The position numbers and the translations under genes are program-made. From Gemmatimonadota bacterium (GTDB taxonomy: Bacteria; Gemmatimonadota; Gemmatimonadetes; Longimicrobiales; Gaopeijiaceae), in the NCBI GenBank assembly GCA_028873815.1, contig JAPPNN010000018.1:62001-126000 (forward strand): DNA of 64,000 bases, written 5' to 3'. This document shows positions 44,124 to 52,668 of this stretch, piece after piece. Numbering within the stretch: position 1 is the first letter of the stretch; the number at the start of each line of letters is the position of its first letter. The notes below the pieces were generated by a model. It saw only the letters and a program-made list of their open reading frames with translations, had not been told where the DNA came from and ran no database searches.

Positions 44124-44930
44124 TCAATGCATGATGGGAGCGGTCGCCCACGACGATCCGACCACCCCCCGAATCTCATTCCACTCCCTCCCGTCCAACT
44201 CCCTCCCGCCTGCCTTCGGCGTTCTCCCGCCCCACTGTTTGAAGAAGAACGGCACCTTCGCCGCCACGCACTCGTCCCTCAGATCCTCCACCCATCTCCC
44301 CTCCATCGGCCTTCTACCCGGCCCGCTCTCACCCCCTACAATGACCCAGTGAATCCCCCCCGAACTCAGCACCTTGCACAGGCTCAGTGGCCCGATCAGC
44401 GGCTCGCAACTCAGAAACCGCACGGCCGCCGGGACCCTCTTTAGATGGCGGATCCTGTATGCCGTCTTCTGGTTCTCAGTCGACGTCCCGATCCAGATAT
44501 GCGGCGGCAGCCCTGCACCGCCAAACAGATCCCCATTCTGTCGCACAAAGCGTGCGGCCCGGCTGGGACGCTTGGTCAGCACCTGATAGGTGTGCCGGTC
44601 CACATCGCGCATGACTTCGAAGACGGCCCGCACGAAATCGGCGGGGATGTCACAGTGGAACAGGTCTGACATCGAGTTGACGAAGACGAGGCGCCGCCCC
44701 TTCCACGCCGCTGGCTGCCCCAAGCGCTCCGGCCAGATCCTAACGGCAAACGGATCGGCACGGTTGGCCGCGGTATTCACGACGGGCAAACGGCGACGGT
44801 AGATCCGGCTGAGCAGCCGGCGGGCGAGCGCATCCGCATAGCAGTTGTCACACCCCTCCGACACCTTCGTGCAGCCGGTCGTGGGGTTCCACGTGACTTC
44901 GGTCCACTCAATCGATGTCCGCTGGCCCAT
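44124..44930 (-). CDS. DUF5131 (phage Gp37/Gp68-like) three-Cys protein
   Basis: A 268-residue DUF5131 protein. SIEWTEVTWNPTTGCTKVSE and CDNCYA give the spaced Cys triplet (C-x6-C-x2-C) reminiscent of radical-SAM proteins. RRLVFVNSMSDLFHCDIP, HTYQVLTKRPSRAARF and WIVGGESGPGRRPM-type motifs confirm the family. The biochemical role is unknown; homologues occur in phages and next to defence genes. The ATG at 44930 overlaps the end of the upstream half-HsdS gene by 23 bases, and the AbiJ gene follows after 15 bases. Confidence 0.9.
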   Translation of the reverse strand: MGQRTSIEWTEVTWNPTTGCTKVSEGCDNCYADALARRLLSRIYRRRLPVVNTAANRADPFAVRIWPERLGQPAAWKGRRLVFVNSMSDLFHCDIPADFVRAVFEVMRDVDRHTYQVLTKRPSRAARFVRQNGDLFGGAGLPPHIWIGTSTENQKTAYRIRHLKRVPAAVRFLSCEPLIGPLSLCKVLSSGGIHWVIVGGESGPGRRPMEGRWVEDLRDECVAAKVPFFFKQWGGRTPKAGGRELDGREWNEIRGVVGSSWATAPIMH

Positions 44931-45636
44931 GCGGCGTGCTCCGTGTTGCTGGTGTTCGCGCAGGATTCGGAATACCGAAACTAAGCCGAAGACTGTCGCA
45001 GAGGAAGGGGAATTCGACACCAGTCGAAATCGGCTTCGTTGCGAGGTACTCGAGGAATCGGGTGTACAACCGGCGGCGCTCCTCGGCCGCGCGGATGGAC
45101 AGGGTGCGCTCGCGTCGGGCAAGGCCGTCCAAGGCAACGACCGTCCGCTGGACATCCAGGCTGGGCAGGGTGACCTCGAGGTCCGTGAGAACGGCACGCG
45201 GAATCATCCGCATGTTGGTGCCCCTTGCGAAACGGTCGAAGTAACGTTGGGCCCGCGGCTGGTTGATCGCCCATGCGAGGAATTCCGGCAGGATCGCGGG
45301 GGAGTCCGGCCGCAGAACGAACAGTGGCAGCATGGCCAAAGCCGGTTCACGGAAGTGGTCGTCGAGAACTGCAGCCGTATTCGATTCACCCCTGGACCGG
45401 AAGAGAACATCGCCCGCGCCTACAAGGTATCTGGTCGGTGCGTTACCGACCTGCAGGCGCTCCAGACGCGCCGGATCCACGCTTCCGTTGGGCGCAACAT
45501 CGCGGAGCTGCACGGTCAGGACACCGCCTTGCTGCGCCCTCCTGATCCGTCTTCGAGCGCTGAACCCGATCTGGACCGTGCAAACGTCCCGGAGCTTGGC
45601 TGAGCGATGCAAGCTTTTTCCCCTGCCTGGAATCAT
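44908..45636 (-). CDS. Half-size HsdS-like specificity protein (single TRD)
   Basis: A 242-residue protein with a single type I specificity domain: KLRDVCTVQIGFSARRRIRR at the start, VGAGDVLFRSRGESNTAAVL in the middle, and PSLDVQRTVVALDGLARRER as the closing helix that pairs with HsdM. A full HsdS has two such domains (the gene at 40169-41338 does). A half subunit can dimerise to recognise a palindromic site or swap with half of another HsdS. It is the first gene after the promoter at 45667-45695. Confidence 0.8.
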   Translation of the reverse strand: MIPGRGKSLHRSAKLRDVCTVQIGFSARRRIRRAQQGGVLTVQLRDVAPNGSVDPARLERLQVGNAPTRYLVGAGDVLFRSRGESNTAAVLDDHFREPALAMLPLFVLRPDSPAILPEFLAWAINQPRAQRYFDRFARGTNMRMIPRAVLTDLEVTLPSLDVQRTVVALDGLARRERTLSIRAAEERRRLYTRFLEYLATKPISTGVEFPFLCDSLRLSFGIPNPARTPATRSTPHGPADID

Positions 45637-45666
45637 GGATGGCCAGCAGAAAATACGCTGTAAGTG

Positions 45667-45695
45667 ATATTACTACATTATTTCTGTACCGTCAA
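45667..45695 (-). promoter_or_regulatory. Near-consensus sigma-70 promoter TTGACG-N17-TAATAT for the defence operon
   Basis: On the minus strand, TTGACG (45695-45690) and TAATAT (45672-45667) are separated by exactly 17 bases, in a markedly AT-rich stretch. Transcription would begin near 45660, about 24 bases before the half-HsdS start. No comparable match was found for core genes here. It is the only promoter-like signal upstream of the run of eight genes to 34727. Confidence 0.75.
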
Positions 45696-45800
45696 GCAGC
45701 GAAGCAGTAGGACAACACCACGGCTGGCCCGGGATTCACCGACCTGGTCTTGAGCCACCCATTGGCCTCGTGCCGAGCCGAAACACCCCGCCCCCGCCCG

Positions 45801-46472
45801 TCAGCCCAGAACCCCAGCCACGATATCGACGATGGTCTCGAAGACCCCGGACGCCGCCTCGCCGACAGCCTCTCCCAACGCCGGTGCCGCCTCAACCGCG
45901 GCCGACGCGGCGTACCCAGGCGCGGCCAGGAGGTCCGGTGTCCAGAGCACGCTCTCGAACAGGAGTGCCCCGGCTTCCCCATCCGCAGCGTTTGCGAGCT
46001 TCCCTCGCCGCTTGTGCTTCGCGACGAGCTGATCGCGCTTGAGCTTCCAGATGGCCTCGAGTTCGTGATGGTCGAACCACACGCCCTTGCACTGCTTGCA
46101 GACGTCGAGGGTCAGCTCGGACCGGCGCGCCCACAGCATCCTGGTATCGCAGGCAGGGCAGTTCAGGCGGGCCTTCGCACCGCACGCGCCGCACTCGCGG
46201 TCGTCGCGGTCGAGAAACGCGCGGCAGGCGTGACACTGGGCCCGGTGCCGTTCGGTGCGGGTCGGCACATGCGTCCACAGTGACTCGGGCGGTTCCGAGC
46301 GCAGCCGCTGCACCTCGCCCAGTTCGAACCACATGCCGCCGCATCGGGGGCAGTGATCGAGAGTGAGTTCGCCGGCGCCATGGTCGCCGCCATCGTCGCC
46401 CCGCGTCGCCACGGTCGCCTTCTCCATCTTGACGCCGAGACAGACGGGGCACGGCCAGCGCGGTTCGGTCAC
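45801..46472 (-). CDS. zf-TFIIB-type double zinc-ribbon protein
   Basis: A 223-residue protein with repeated zinc ribbons: CPVCLGVKMEKATV...HCPRCGGMWFELGEVQRL and CPACDTRMLWARRS...CKQCKGVWFDHHELEAIW. Both carry the CxxC...CxxCxGxWxxxxEL layout of the zf-TFIIB family, with a further treble-clef set between them (CHACRAFL, CGACGAK). The C-terminal 55 residues are Ala-rich and hydrophobic and may anchor it to the membrane. The start overlaps the upstream membrane-protein gene by 4 bases. Function unknown. Confidence 0.75.
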   Translation of the reverse strand: MTEPRWPCPVCLGVKMEKATVATRGDDGGDHGAGELTLDHCPRCGGMWFELGEVQRLRSEPPESLWTHVPTRTERHRAQCHACRAFLDRDDRECGACGAKARLNCPACDTRMLWARRSELTLDVCKQCKGVWFDHHELEAIWKLKRDQLVAKHKRRGKLANAADGEAGALLFESVLWTPDLLAAPGYAASAAVEAAPALGEAVGEAASGVFETIVDIVAGVLG

Positions 46473-46933
46473 GGTTCCGTCGAAGGTTCGAGGATCCCCC
46501 TCGCAGCACCCTTCTCGGACAGGTGCCGCACGTCGTGAAACGTGTACACGAGCAGGCCCGAATCGGTGATCTCGATTTCGGCCAGCTCCCTGGCCATCAG
46601 TCCGTTCAGCACCTCCTCGGCCGTGGCAGGCGCAACGGCCAACTCGCCCGACACCTCAACCGCGGTAAGCCGACCGTTGTGCCGCGCGGCCATCTTCAGG
46701 ACTTCCGCCTCGATCGTGTCGCGGCGGAGCTGTTCGCGACGGCGGCCGATACGGCGGCGACCCCCGAAATGGCGTGCCAACAGCCACATGCCCCCGCCGG
46801 CCGGCAGCCCGGCCCCGATGCCGAGCGCCACAATCGTGGTGAGCGCGCGCGGGTCGACATCCGAGCGCACGAATCCCAGCACCACGAAAAGTGCGATCGC
46901 GATCAGGGCTCCGCCGCCCCAAAGTCTGCCCAT
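46469..46933 (-). CDS. Small membrane protein with winged-helix-like C terminus
   Basis: A 154-residue protein with two membrane helices (ALIAIALFVVLGFV; TIVALGIGAGLPAGGGMWLL), a basic linker (RHFGGRRRIGRRREQLRRD), and a C-terminal domain (VLKMAARHNGRLTAVEVSGE...EEVLNGLMARELAEIEITDS) that reads like a winged helix. It is coupled by a 4-base overlap to the zinc-ribbon gene downstream. Function unknown. Confidence 0.65.
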   Translation of the reverse strand: MGRLWGGGALIAIALFVVLGFVRSDVDPRALTTIVALGIGAGLPAGGGMWLLARHFGGRRRIGRRREQLRRDTIEAEVLKMAARHNGRLTAVEVSGELAVAPATAEEVLNGLMARELAEIEITDSGLLVYTFHDVRHLSEKGAARGILEPSTEP

Positions 46934-46974
46934 CGGCCAGGTCTCCGGATTCCGGTCGTCCGACGGCTAGTGTA

Positions 46975-49323
46975 TCAGAAGAACGTATCCCCCAACAGAT
47001 GCACTCTGAGGACCGCATCCGGGCGCCCGACCCTGCCGAACCTGAAGCCCCTGGCCAGGTCCAGGCGGACGATCCCGTCCATGAAGACGAGGCCGACGCC
47101 AGCGGCGTAGAGATTGTCGTCCCCGGTGGACACCCAGTCCGCAAAAGCGGACGCGCGCAGGAAACGAACCGGCTGCTGCAGGTCCAGTCTTGCGCCCCAT
47201 ACCCGGTCCTCCCGTACCGAATTGCGATGGCCCCTAAGCCAGTTGGCACTGCTTCCCAGGTTCCACAGGTCCAGCCGCGCCGGGTCTCCCCACACCGCCG
47301 CCGCCCCACCCTGCATGCCGAGCGACCTGCCCCCGCCCAGGGGCACGACCAGTACGGCTTCGGCGATGGCCTTCACGTGCGGATTGTCGCCCATCGATCC
47401 CCGCACCAGCGTCCGGCCCCCTCCCGCCAGCGCCCCGTCGCGGCCTCCCCACCACGGCCGCCACCCGAGCGAGGCTCCGAAGCGGTCACGCTGCACGCCC
47501 GTCCCGATCTCGGTGTCGCGTTCACCGAAAATGGTCAGCGAAAGCCAGTTGCGCTGACCCCCTCCCGGCAGGATGCGCAGCGAAGCGCCCGTGGACCAGT
47601 GAAAGGCCGTGGAGTCGCCTTCGGTCAGGATGACATCGGGACTGCCACCGCCCCCTCCGGCGTCCAGTTCACCACTTCGCAGGTCCCGGTAGAAGGACAT
47701 CCACAGCCTGTGGCCCGGACGGTCGCGCTGGAAGGTCAGATCCATGTCGGGAATGTCCAGGTCGCGGGTCGCCACTCTCGTCGTGAACAGGACTCTGGAC
47801 CGTCCGAAGTCGCGGAGCACCCTGGTGCCGACCGAAACGCCCTCAACCGGGTTGTAGCGCAACAGCCGCAGCGTTTTGACGGGCGGCTCCAGTATCCACG
47901 GGCTCGCCTCGTGTGCCTCGGGTCCTCCCTCGCCCGTCCCGATCGCGGCCAGGTCGGAGGCGATCCCCGCCAGCAGCTCCGGGTCGACGGGGCCTCCACG
48001 TTCTTCCCAGATCGTCGGGGGCAGCAGCGTGCTCTCGGTCAGCGCCACCCGGTCCTCGGGCGTGATGGTGACCGCTTCGTCGGAATCGGCCGACTCCAGA
48101 TCGCCCCCGATGCTGTCACCAGGCTGCCCCCAGCGTTCGAGAGCCTCCACGGCGGTCGCCGGCATGCCCGCCGGCACCTCCGCTCCACGCTCGCGGATGT
48201 CCTCGACTTCGAGCGTCCAGTCGAAGGCCACCGGCATGGTGGGCACTACGTCCGCGTCTGCGCCGTCGTCCATCCGGACCGTCATGTGCGCCTCCAGCAC
48301 CACACTGCGTGGAAGCCAGTGCTTCAGCTCCCACAGTCCGTAGTCGACCACCATCGCGGAAATGTCCAGTTCCAGCGGAGCCATCAGCCCGTTGATCGCT
48401 CCGCTCACCACCCGCTCGAAGATGCCGGGCCGGGCACGCGCCGAATCCCGGTCGGCGCCGGGGTCGTCCGCCGTTATCGCCAGGCCCAGGCTCCACCCAT
48501 CGTCGTGCCGAAGCTGCCAGGACAGCTCGGAGTCGACCCGCTTGGCCGGCCGGGAAGCCACGCGCACCAGGTTGAAGGACTCGCGGTCGACCCACATGAT
48601 CGCGGAAACGAGCCGGATACTGCGGATGCGCGGAATCACGGTCACGGCAACGACATCGATCGAGCGGCCGTCGGCCAGCTGCACGGAGAGCGTGTCGCCC
48701 GAGCGGTACTGGTAGTAGCGCTCCGCATCGGTGGCGAGCGGGCTTCTTGTTACGGGGCCACCCCCACCCTCCTCTGCGTCGGTGGCGCCGAACACGAACG
48801 GATCCCACAGCGGATTGGACGCGTGACGGTCCAGCCCGAGCCCGGGGAAGAACTGGCGGCGATCGTTCGGCCCGATCCCGGGATGGCGAAGCCGGGACCC
48901 CAGGACGTGCACCACGGAGGGCTCGCTGCGCGACCAGCGGATCCGCGTCACGCGCTCGCCGTTCACCCAGGGCCGGTCGCGGCGAAGGGCGGGGGCCCGG
49001 AAGTCGACGCGCTCCCGCGTCAGGCCGGTGTACGAATCGATTCCGAGCCGCGCGGTGTCGCGGGCGGCCTTCACGCCCAGCACGAGGCGGCGGGCGGTCT
49101 CGTCGAGGTAGGCAGCAGTGTCGGCTTCCTGGGCCGCAACCGGGCCATATGCGGTCGCAGCCAGAAAGGACAGGAGGAGCAGGATAGCGCTCGAAGATCG
49201 CAGTTTCGGCTCCAGGGCTGGAAAAAGGTGAGTCCTCGCGGATGGATCGGCAGAGGCCCAGCCGACGAATAAGGCTAACAGCAAAAAGTGTACCGCTCTT
49301 GACGATCGACGGTCTCCCGACAT
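46975..49323 (-). CDS. Exported beta-rich protein, probable outer-membrane barrel
   Basis: A 782-residue exported protein with a beta-rich, Gly/Trp-rich C-terminal half and a final Phe pair (LLGDTFF), consistent with an outer-membrane barrel. Two hydrophobic stretches near the N terminus (HFLLLALFVGWASA, then AILLLLSFLAATAYG ending PVAAQ) both look like signal peptides. The true start may therefore be downstream of 49323, especially because the divergent SulP gene starts only 12 bases away. Segments such as ESFNLVRVASRPAKRVDSEL recall exported proteins of unknown role common in Gemmatimonadota. Confidence 0.65.
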   Translation of the reverse strand: MSGDRRSSRAVHFLLLALFVGWASADPSARTHLFPALEPKLRSSSAILLLLSFLAATAYGPVAAQEADTAAYLDETARRLVLGVKAARDTARLGIDSYTGLTRERVDFRAPALRRDRPWVNGERVTRIRWSRSEPSVVHVLGSRLRHPGIGPNDRRQFFPGLGLDRHASNPLWDPFVFGATDAEEGGGGPVTRSPLATDAERYYQYRSGDTLSVQLADGRSIDVVAVTVIPRIRSIRLVSAIMWVDRESFNLVRVASRPAKRVDSELSWQLRHDDGWSLGLAITADDPGADRDSARARPGIFERVVSGAINGLMAPLELDISAMVVDYGLWELKHWLPRSVVLEAHMTVRMDDGADADVVPTMPVAFDWTLEVEDIRERGAEVPAGMPATAVEALERWGQPGDSIGGDLESADSDEAVTITPEDRVALTESTLLPPTIWEERGGPVDPELLAGIASDLAAIGTGEGGPEAHEASPWILEPPVKTLRLLRYNPVEGVSVGTRVLRDFGRSRVLFTTRVATRDLDIPDMDLTFQRDRPGHRLWMSFYRDLRSGELDAGGGGGSPDVILTEGDSTAFHWSTGASLRILPGGGQRNWLSLTIFGERDTEIGTGVQRDRFGASLGWRPWWGGRDGALAGGGRTLVRGSMGDNPHVKAIAEAVLVVPLGGGRSLGMQGGAAAVWGDPARLDLWNLGSSANWLRGHRNSVREDRVWGARLDLQQPVRFLRASAFADWVSTGDDNLYAAGVGLVFMDGIVRLDLARGFRFGRVGRPDAVLRVHLLGDTFF

Positions 49324-49334
49324 CAAATGCCTTC

Positions 49335-50975
49335 ATGAAGCTGAACGGCAAAGCATACACCCTGGACATCCTCCGTGGTGACCTGTTCGGGGGCGTGACG
49401 TCGGCGGTCGTGGCGTTGCCCGTGGCCCTTGCGTTCGGTGTGGCCTCTGGCCTGGGCGCGGCCGCCGGTCTCTACAGCGTGATTGCGGTCGGGTTCTTCG
49501 CGTCGGTATTCGGGGGCACCCGTTCACAGATCTCCGGGCCGACGGGACCCATGACGGTCGCGATGGCGGTGGTGATCACGACGCACGCGTCCACGCTCGC
49601 CGAGGCGTTCACGATCGTGATACTGGGAGGAGTGCTGCAGATCCTGCTGGGGCTGCTGCGGATGGGGCGGTTCGTCGTCTACACGCCCTACGTAGTGATC
49701 TCCGGGTTCATGTCCGGAGTCGGACTGATCATCATGCTGATCCAGGCGCTGCCGTTCCTTGGCGCGGCACCCGCCAGCGGCGGACCCCTGGGGGCACTCC
49801 GCGCACTGCCCGACGCGCTTGGCGCACTCAACCCGGGTGCCCTCGCTCTCGCCGCCATCTCGCTGGCCATCGCCGTATCGTGGCCCCGGCGATTTGCGAA
49901 GTACCTGCCCGGCCTGCTGGTCGCACTGCTGGCGGGTACGGCTCTTTCCCTGATGTGGCTGGGCAACGTGCCGGTCATCGGAGAAATACCCTCGGGGCTG
50001 CCGCGAATGCAGTTGGAACTGCCAACCGCGGGCTTCCTGATCGGCGCTTTCCAGCCCGCCCTGATCCTGGCGCTTCTCGGCTCGGTGGACAGCCTGCTTA
50101 CATCGCTCGTCGCGGATTCGCTTACCGGAACGCGTCACAACCCGAATCGCGAACTCGTGGGCCAGGGCATCGGCAACATGGTGTCGGGGGTATTCGGGGG
50201 ACTGCCCGGCGCCGGCGCCACCATGGGCACGGTGACCAACATCCGCGCCGGCGGCACGACCCAGGTGTCCGGGGCGCTGCGCGCACTCCTCGTCCTGGCG
50301 CTTGTGCTGGGGCTCGGGCAGTATGTCGAACCGATTCCCCACGCCGTCCTCGCGGGGATCCTGATGAAGGTCGGCTGGGACATCATCGACTGGCCGCTGC
50401 TCACTCGCATCCATCGGATCCGTCGCGAACACCTCCTGGTGATGCTGCTCACCCTCGGGTTGACCGTATTCGTCGACCTGGTCACGGCGGTGGCCATAGG
50501 CCTGATCGCGGCCGGCATGGTGCACGCCCGGCAAATCGAGGGGCTGGAGCTGGACAGCGTGGTTTCCGTGCCCATGCTGGACCACGTGTTGTTCGCCGGT
50601 CTCGCGGGCGCCGAGGACCTCGATCTCTACGCCGCGCGCGTGGGCCTTGTGCGTCTCAACGGCAACTTCACGGTCGCCTCTTCACAGAAGCTCTACAGCG
50701 TGGTCGGGGAGGACATCAAGGACCACGAGGTCGTCATATTCGACTTCACCGGGGCGAAGCACATCGATGACAGTGCGGCCATGACCATCAGCCGGCTCAT
50801 CACCACCGCAAGGGCCCAGCACACCGAGTGCATCGCCATGGGTCTCGCCGGTTCGGTCGCGCGGACCCTGGGCACGCTCGACACCCTGCGCGAAGTACCC
50901 GAGAGCCACGTGGTGGACACGATGGACGAGGCCCGGGAGATCGCGTTCCAGCTGCTGACGGAAACGGTACACTGA
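49335..50975 (+). CDS. SulP-family anion transporter with STAS domain
   Basis: A 546-residue SLC26/SulP carrier: ILRGDLFGGVTSAVVALPVA at the N terminus, ISGPTGPMTVAMAVV in the early transport core, SVDSLLTSLVADSLTG and NMVSGVFGGLPGAGATMGTV in the later helices. A cytoplasmic STAS domain follows (VIFDFTGAKHIDDSAAMTIS). Such carriers move sulfate, bicarbonate or other anions across the inner membrane; the substrate cannot be read here. The ATG at 49335 gives the standard family start. Confidence 0.9.
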   Translation: MKLNGKAYTLDILRGDLFGGVTSAVVALPVALAFGVASGLGAAAGLYSVIAVGFFASVFGGTRSQISGPTGPMTVAMAVVITTHASTLAEAFTIVILGGVLQILLGLLRMGRFVVYTPYVVISGFMSGVGLIIMLIQALPFLGAAPASGGPLGALRALPDALGALNPGALALAAISLAIAVSWPRRFAKYLPGLLVALLAGTALSLMWLGNVPVIGEIPSGLPRMQLELPTAGFLIGAFQPALILALLGSVDSLLTSLVADSLTGTRHNPNRELVGQGIGNMVSGVFGGLPGAGATMGTVTNIRAGGTTQVSGALRALLVLALVLGLGQYVEPIPHAVLAGILMKVGWDIIDWPLLTRIHRIRREHLLVMLLTLGLTVFVDLVTAVAIGLIAAGMVHARQIEGLELDSVVSVPMLDHVLFAGLAGAEDLDLYAARVGLVRLNGNFTVASSQKLYSVVGEDIKDHEVVIFDFTGAKHIDDSAAMTISRLITTARAQHTECIAMGLAGSVARTLGTLDTLREVPESHVVDTMDEAREIAFQLLTETVH

Positions 50976-51059
50976 CCCTGGCAGCCTGCCGACAAATCCC
51001 GCCGGCATTCGAACGGCGATGCACCCGGGGCGGGTCGCTCGACGCCGGGGATCCTGCCG

Positions 51060-52424
51060 CTACCCGGCTCCTCCCTGCATCACCTTCTGCGCCTGCGCCC
51101 TTCCGAGCGCCACCGACAGCATGATCCACATCGCCGCCAGCGGCCCCGTCGACACCGCAACCCACACGAGCGTCAGCCCGAGCAGCGCGAAGGCACCATC
51201 GATCCCGGCACCTGCGAGGTCCCCACCCCGATACAGGAACACGTCGACGACCGGCTTGGCCTTGTACTTTTCCGACGGCGTCACGACGCTGAAAAGCGTC
51301 TCGCGGGACGGTCGCGAAATGGCGTAGCGGGTCGCCCGGTGCACGGCCTGGAAGATCAGCATGACGCCGTAGACCGGCCACACCGCGAGCACAGCGAATC
51401 CCGCCAGGGTCACGAGCGGCAGGATCGCCAGCGTCCACCCCACGCCCAGCTTCCGGATCACGTGCGTGGTGATGAAGATCTGCGTGATCAGCGTCGCGGT
51501 CTGCGCCATCCAGTCGAACAGCGCGAAGTTGCCGAGCAGCTGGCTGAAAGTGTCCGAATCGCCCAGGATGATGTTGGCCTGGGTGAAGTAGATCAGCGTG
51601 TTGGACACGGCCATGAACACGACCCACAGGCCCACTCCGAGCAGATAAGGCGAGGTCACGACCGCGCGGGCGCCGTCCCAGAAGGTGCCCCCGATCACAT
51701 CGTCGCGGCCGGCGCCTTCTCCCCCCTTCGACCCGTCCCCGCCGGCCCCGCTGCTGAGCGCTTCCATCGCGGACGCGTCCGACTGCACCGCCATCCGCTC
51801 CAGCATGAGCATGACGACAATCGCCGCCGCGAAGAAGGCCGCCCCGATCAGCATGAGGCCGGCCGGAAGGTAGGGACTCTCCGTCCAATTGCTGATGACG
51901 GTGGTCCACCAGCTTCCGCATATCGCTCCCAGCGTGCCCCCAATCCCGATGAAGGCGAACATCCTCTTGCCCTGGTCGACGTTGAAGATGTCCACCATGA
52001 ACGCCCAGAACACGCTGGTGGTGAACAGATTGATGACCGTGAGCCAGATGTAGAAGGAGTAGCCCACGCCCCGTGAGAGCGCGGTCTGCGCATCCGTGCC
52101 GATCAGGCCACCCCCCGACCGCACATCCTGAATCAGCAGCGCGGCGAACCCGATCAGGCACACGATCACGAAGAGGTACGCAACCGGGATGAAGCGGCGC
52201 CGGTTCGTGCGTGCTACGACGCCGCCGAATGCGAGGACCGCGCCGAGCGATGCGAAGCAGTTGATCGCAAAAAGCCAGCGCAGTTCGTCCATGCCGCGCG
52301 CGACGCCCATCGCCTCGCGCACCGGGCGGAGGAAGAAGTACCCGCAGAGAATGACGAAGAAGAAGAGCGCGGACATGGCAGCCAGCGGAAGCTCGCCGCG
52401 CTTCATGTTGATGATTCGGTTCAC
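51060..52424 (-). CDS. ADP/ATP-translocase-like (Npt/TlcA-type) MFS carrier
   Basis: A 454-residue carrier with about 12 membrane helices. GTG at 52424 gives VNRIINMKRGELPLAAMSAL, matching the family start (RLLN-x-RRGE); the ATG at 52406 is an alternative. FFLRPVREAMGVARGMDELR, NLFTTSVFWAFMVDIFNVDQGKRMFAFIGIGG and PSRETLFSVVTPSEKYKAKP are hallmark motifs. The family includes nucleotide exchangers of intracellular bacteria and many uncharacterised carriers of free-living bacteria. A Gly/Ser-rich loop of about 35 residues lies between the two halves. It is divergent from a homologous gene. Confidence 0.75.
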   Translation of the reverse strand: MNRIINMKRGELPLAAMSALFFFVILCGYFFLRPVREAMGVARGMDELRWLFAINCFASLGAVLAFGGVVARTNRRRFIPVAYLFVIVCLIGFAALLIQDVRSGGGLIGTDAQTALSRGVGYSFYIWLTVINLFTTSVFWAFMVDIFNVDQGKRMFAFIGIGGTLGAICGSWWTTVISNWTESPYLPAGLMLIGAAFFAAAIVVMLMLERMAVQSDASAMEALSSGAGGDGSKGGEGAGRDDVIGGTFWDGARAVVTSPYLLGVGLWVVFMAVSNTLIYFTQANIILGDSDTFSQLLGNFALFDWMAQTATLITQIFITTHVIRKLGVGWTLAILPLVTLAGFAVLAVWPVYGVMLIFQAVHRATRYAISRPSRETLFSVVTPSEKYKAKPVVDVFLYRGGDLAGAGIDGAFALLGLTLVWVAVSTGPLAAMWIMLSVALGRAQAQKVMQGGAG

Positions 52425-52668
52425 GGCGTCGCCCTGCGGAAGCGAGAGATACCCACCCGGCCATTGACGTACCCGAAAAGAAGCCCATCCTCCAACGGAG
52501 GCAAGTTGCGAACGTTTCCGCGACCGAGCTCCAGGAACACACCACAACAGCCATGACGATTTCGCCGCGTCCGGCCCGATTGCGACAGCCGGCCCGATTC
52601 CGCCGGCCCCCCCGATCGCCGCGGCCTGTCCGATTCCTGCTTCCGGCACAGCGCCCTCGGTACACCTG

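Noticed and set aside
52425-52668. Possible extra gene in the gap between the two divergent carriers
   Set aside because: The open frames there are extensions of the flanking genes or overlap both starts; no independent coding signal.
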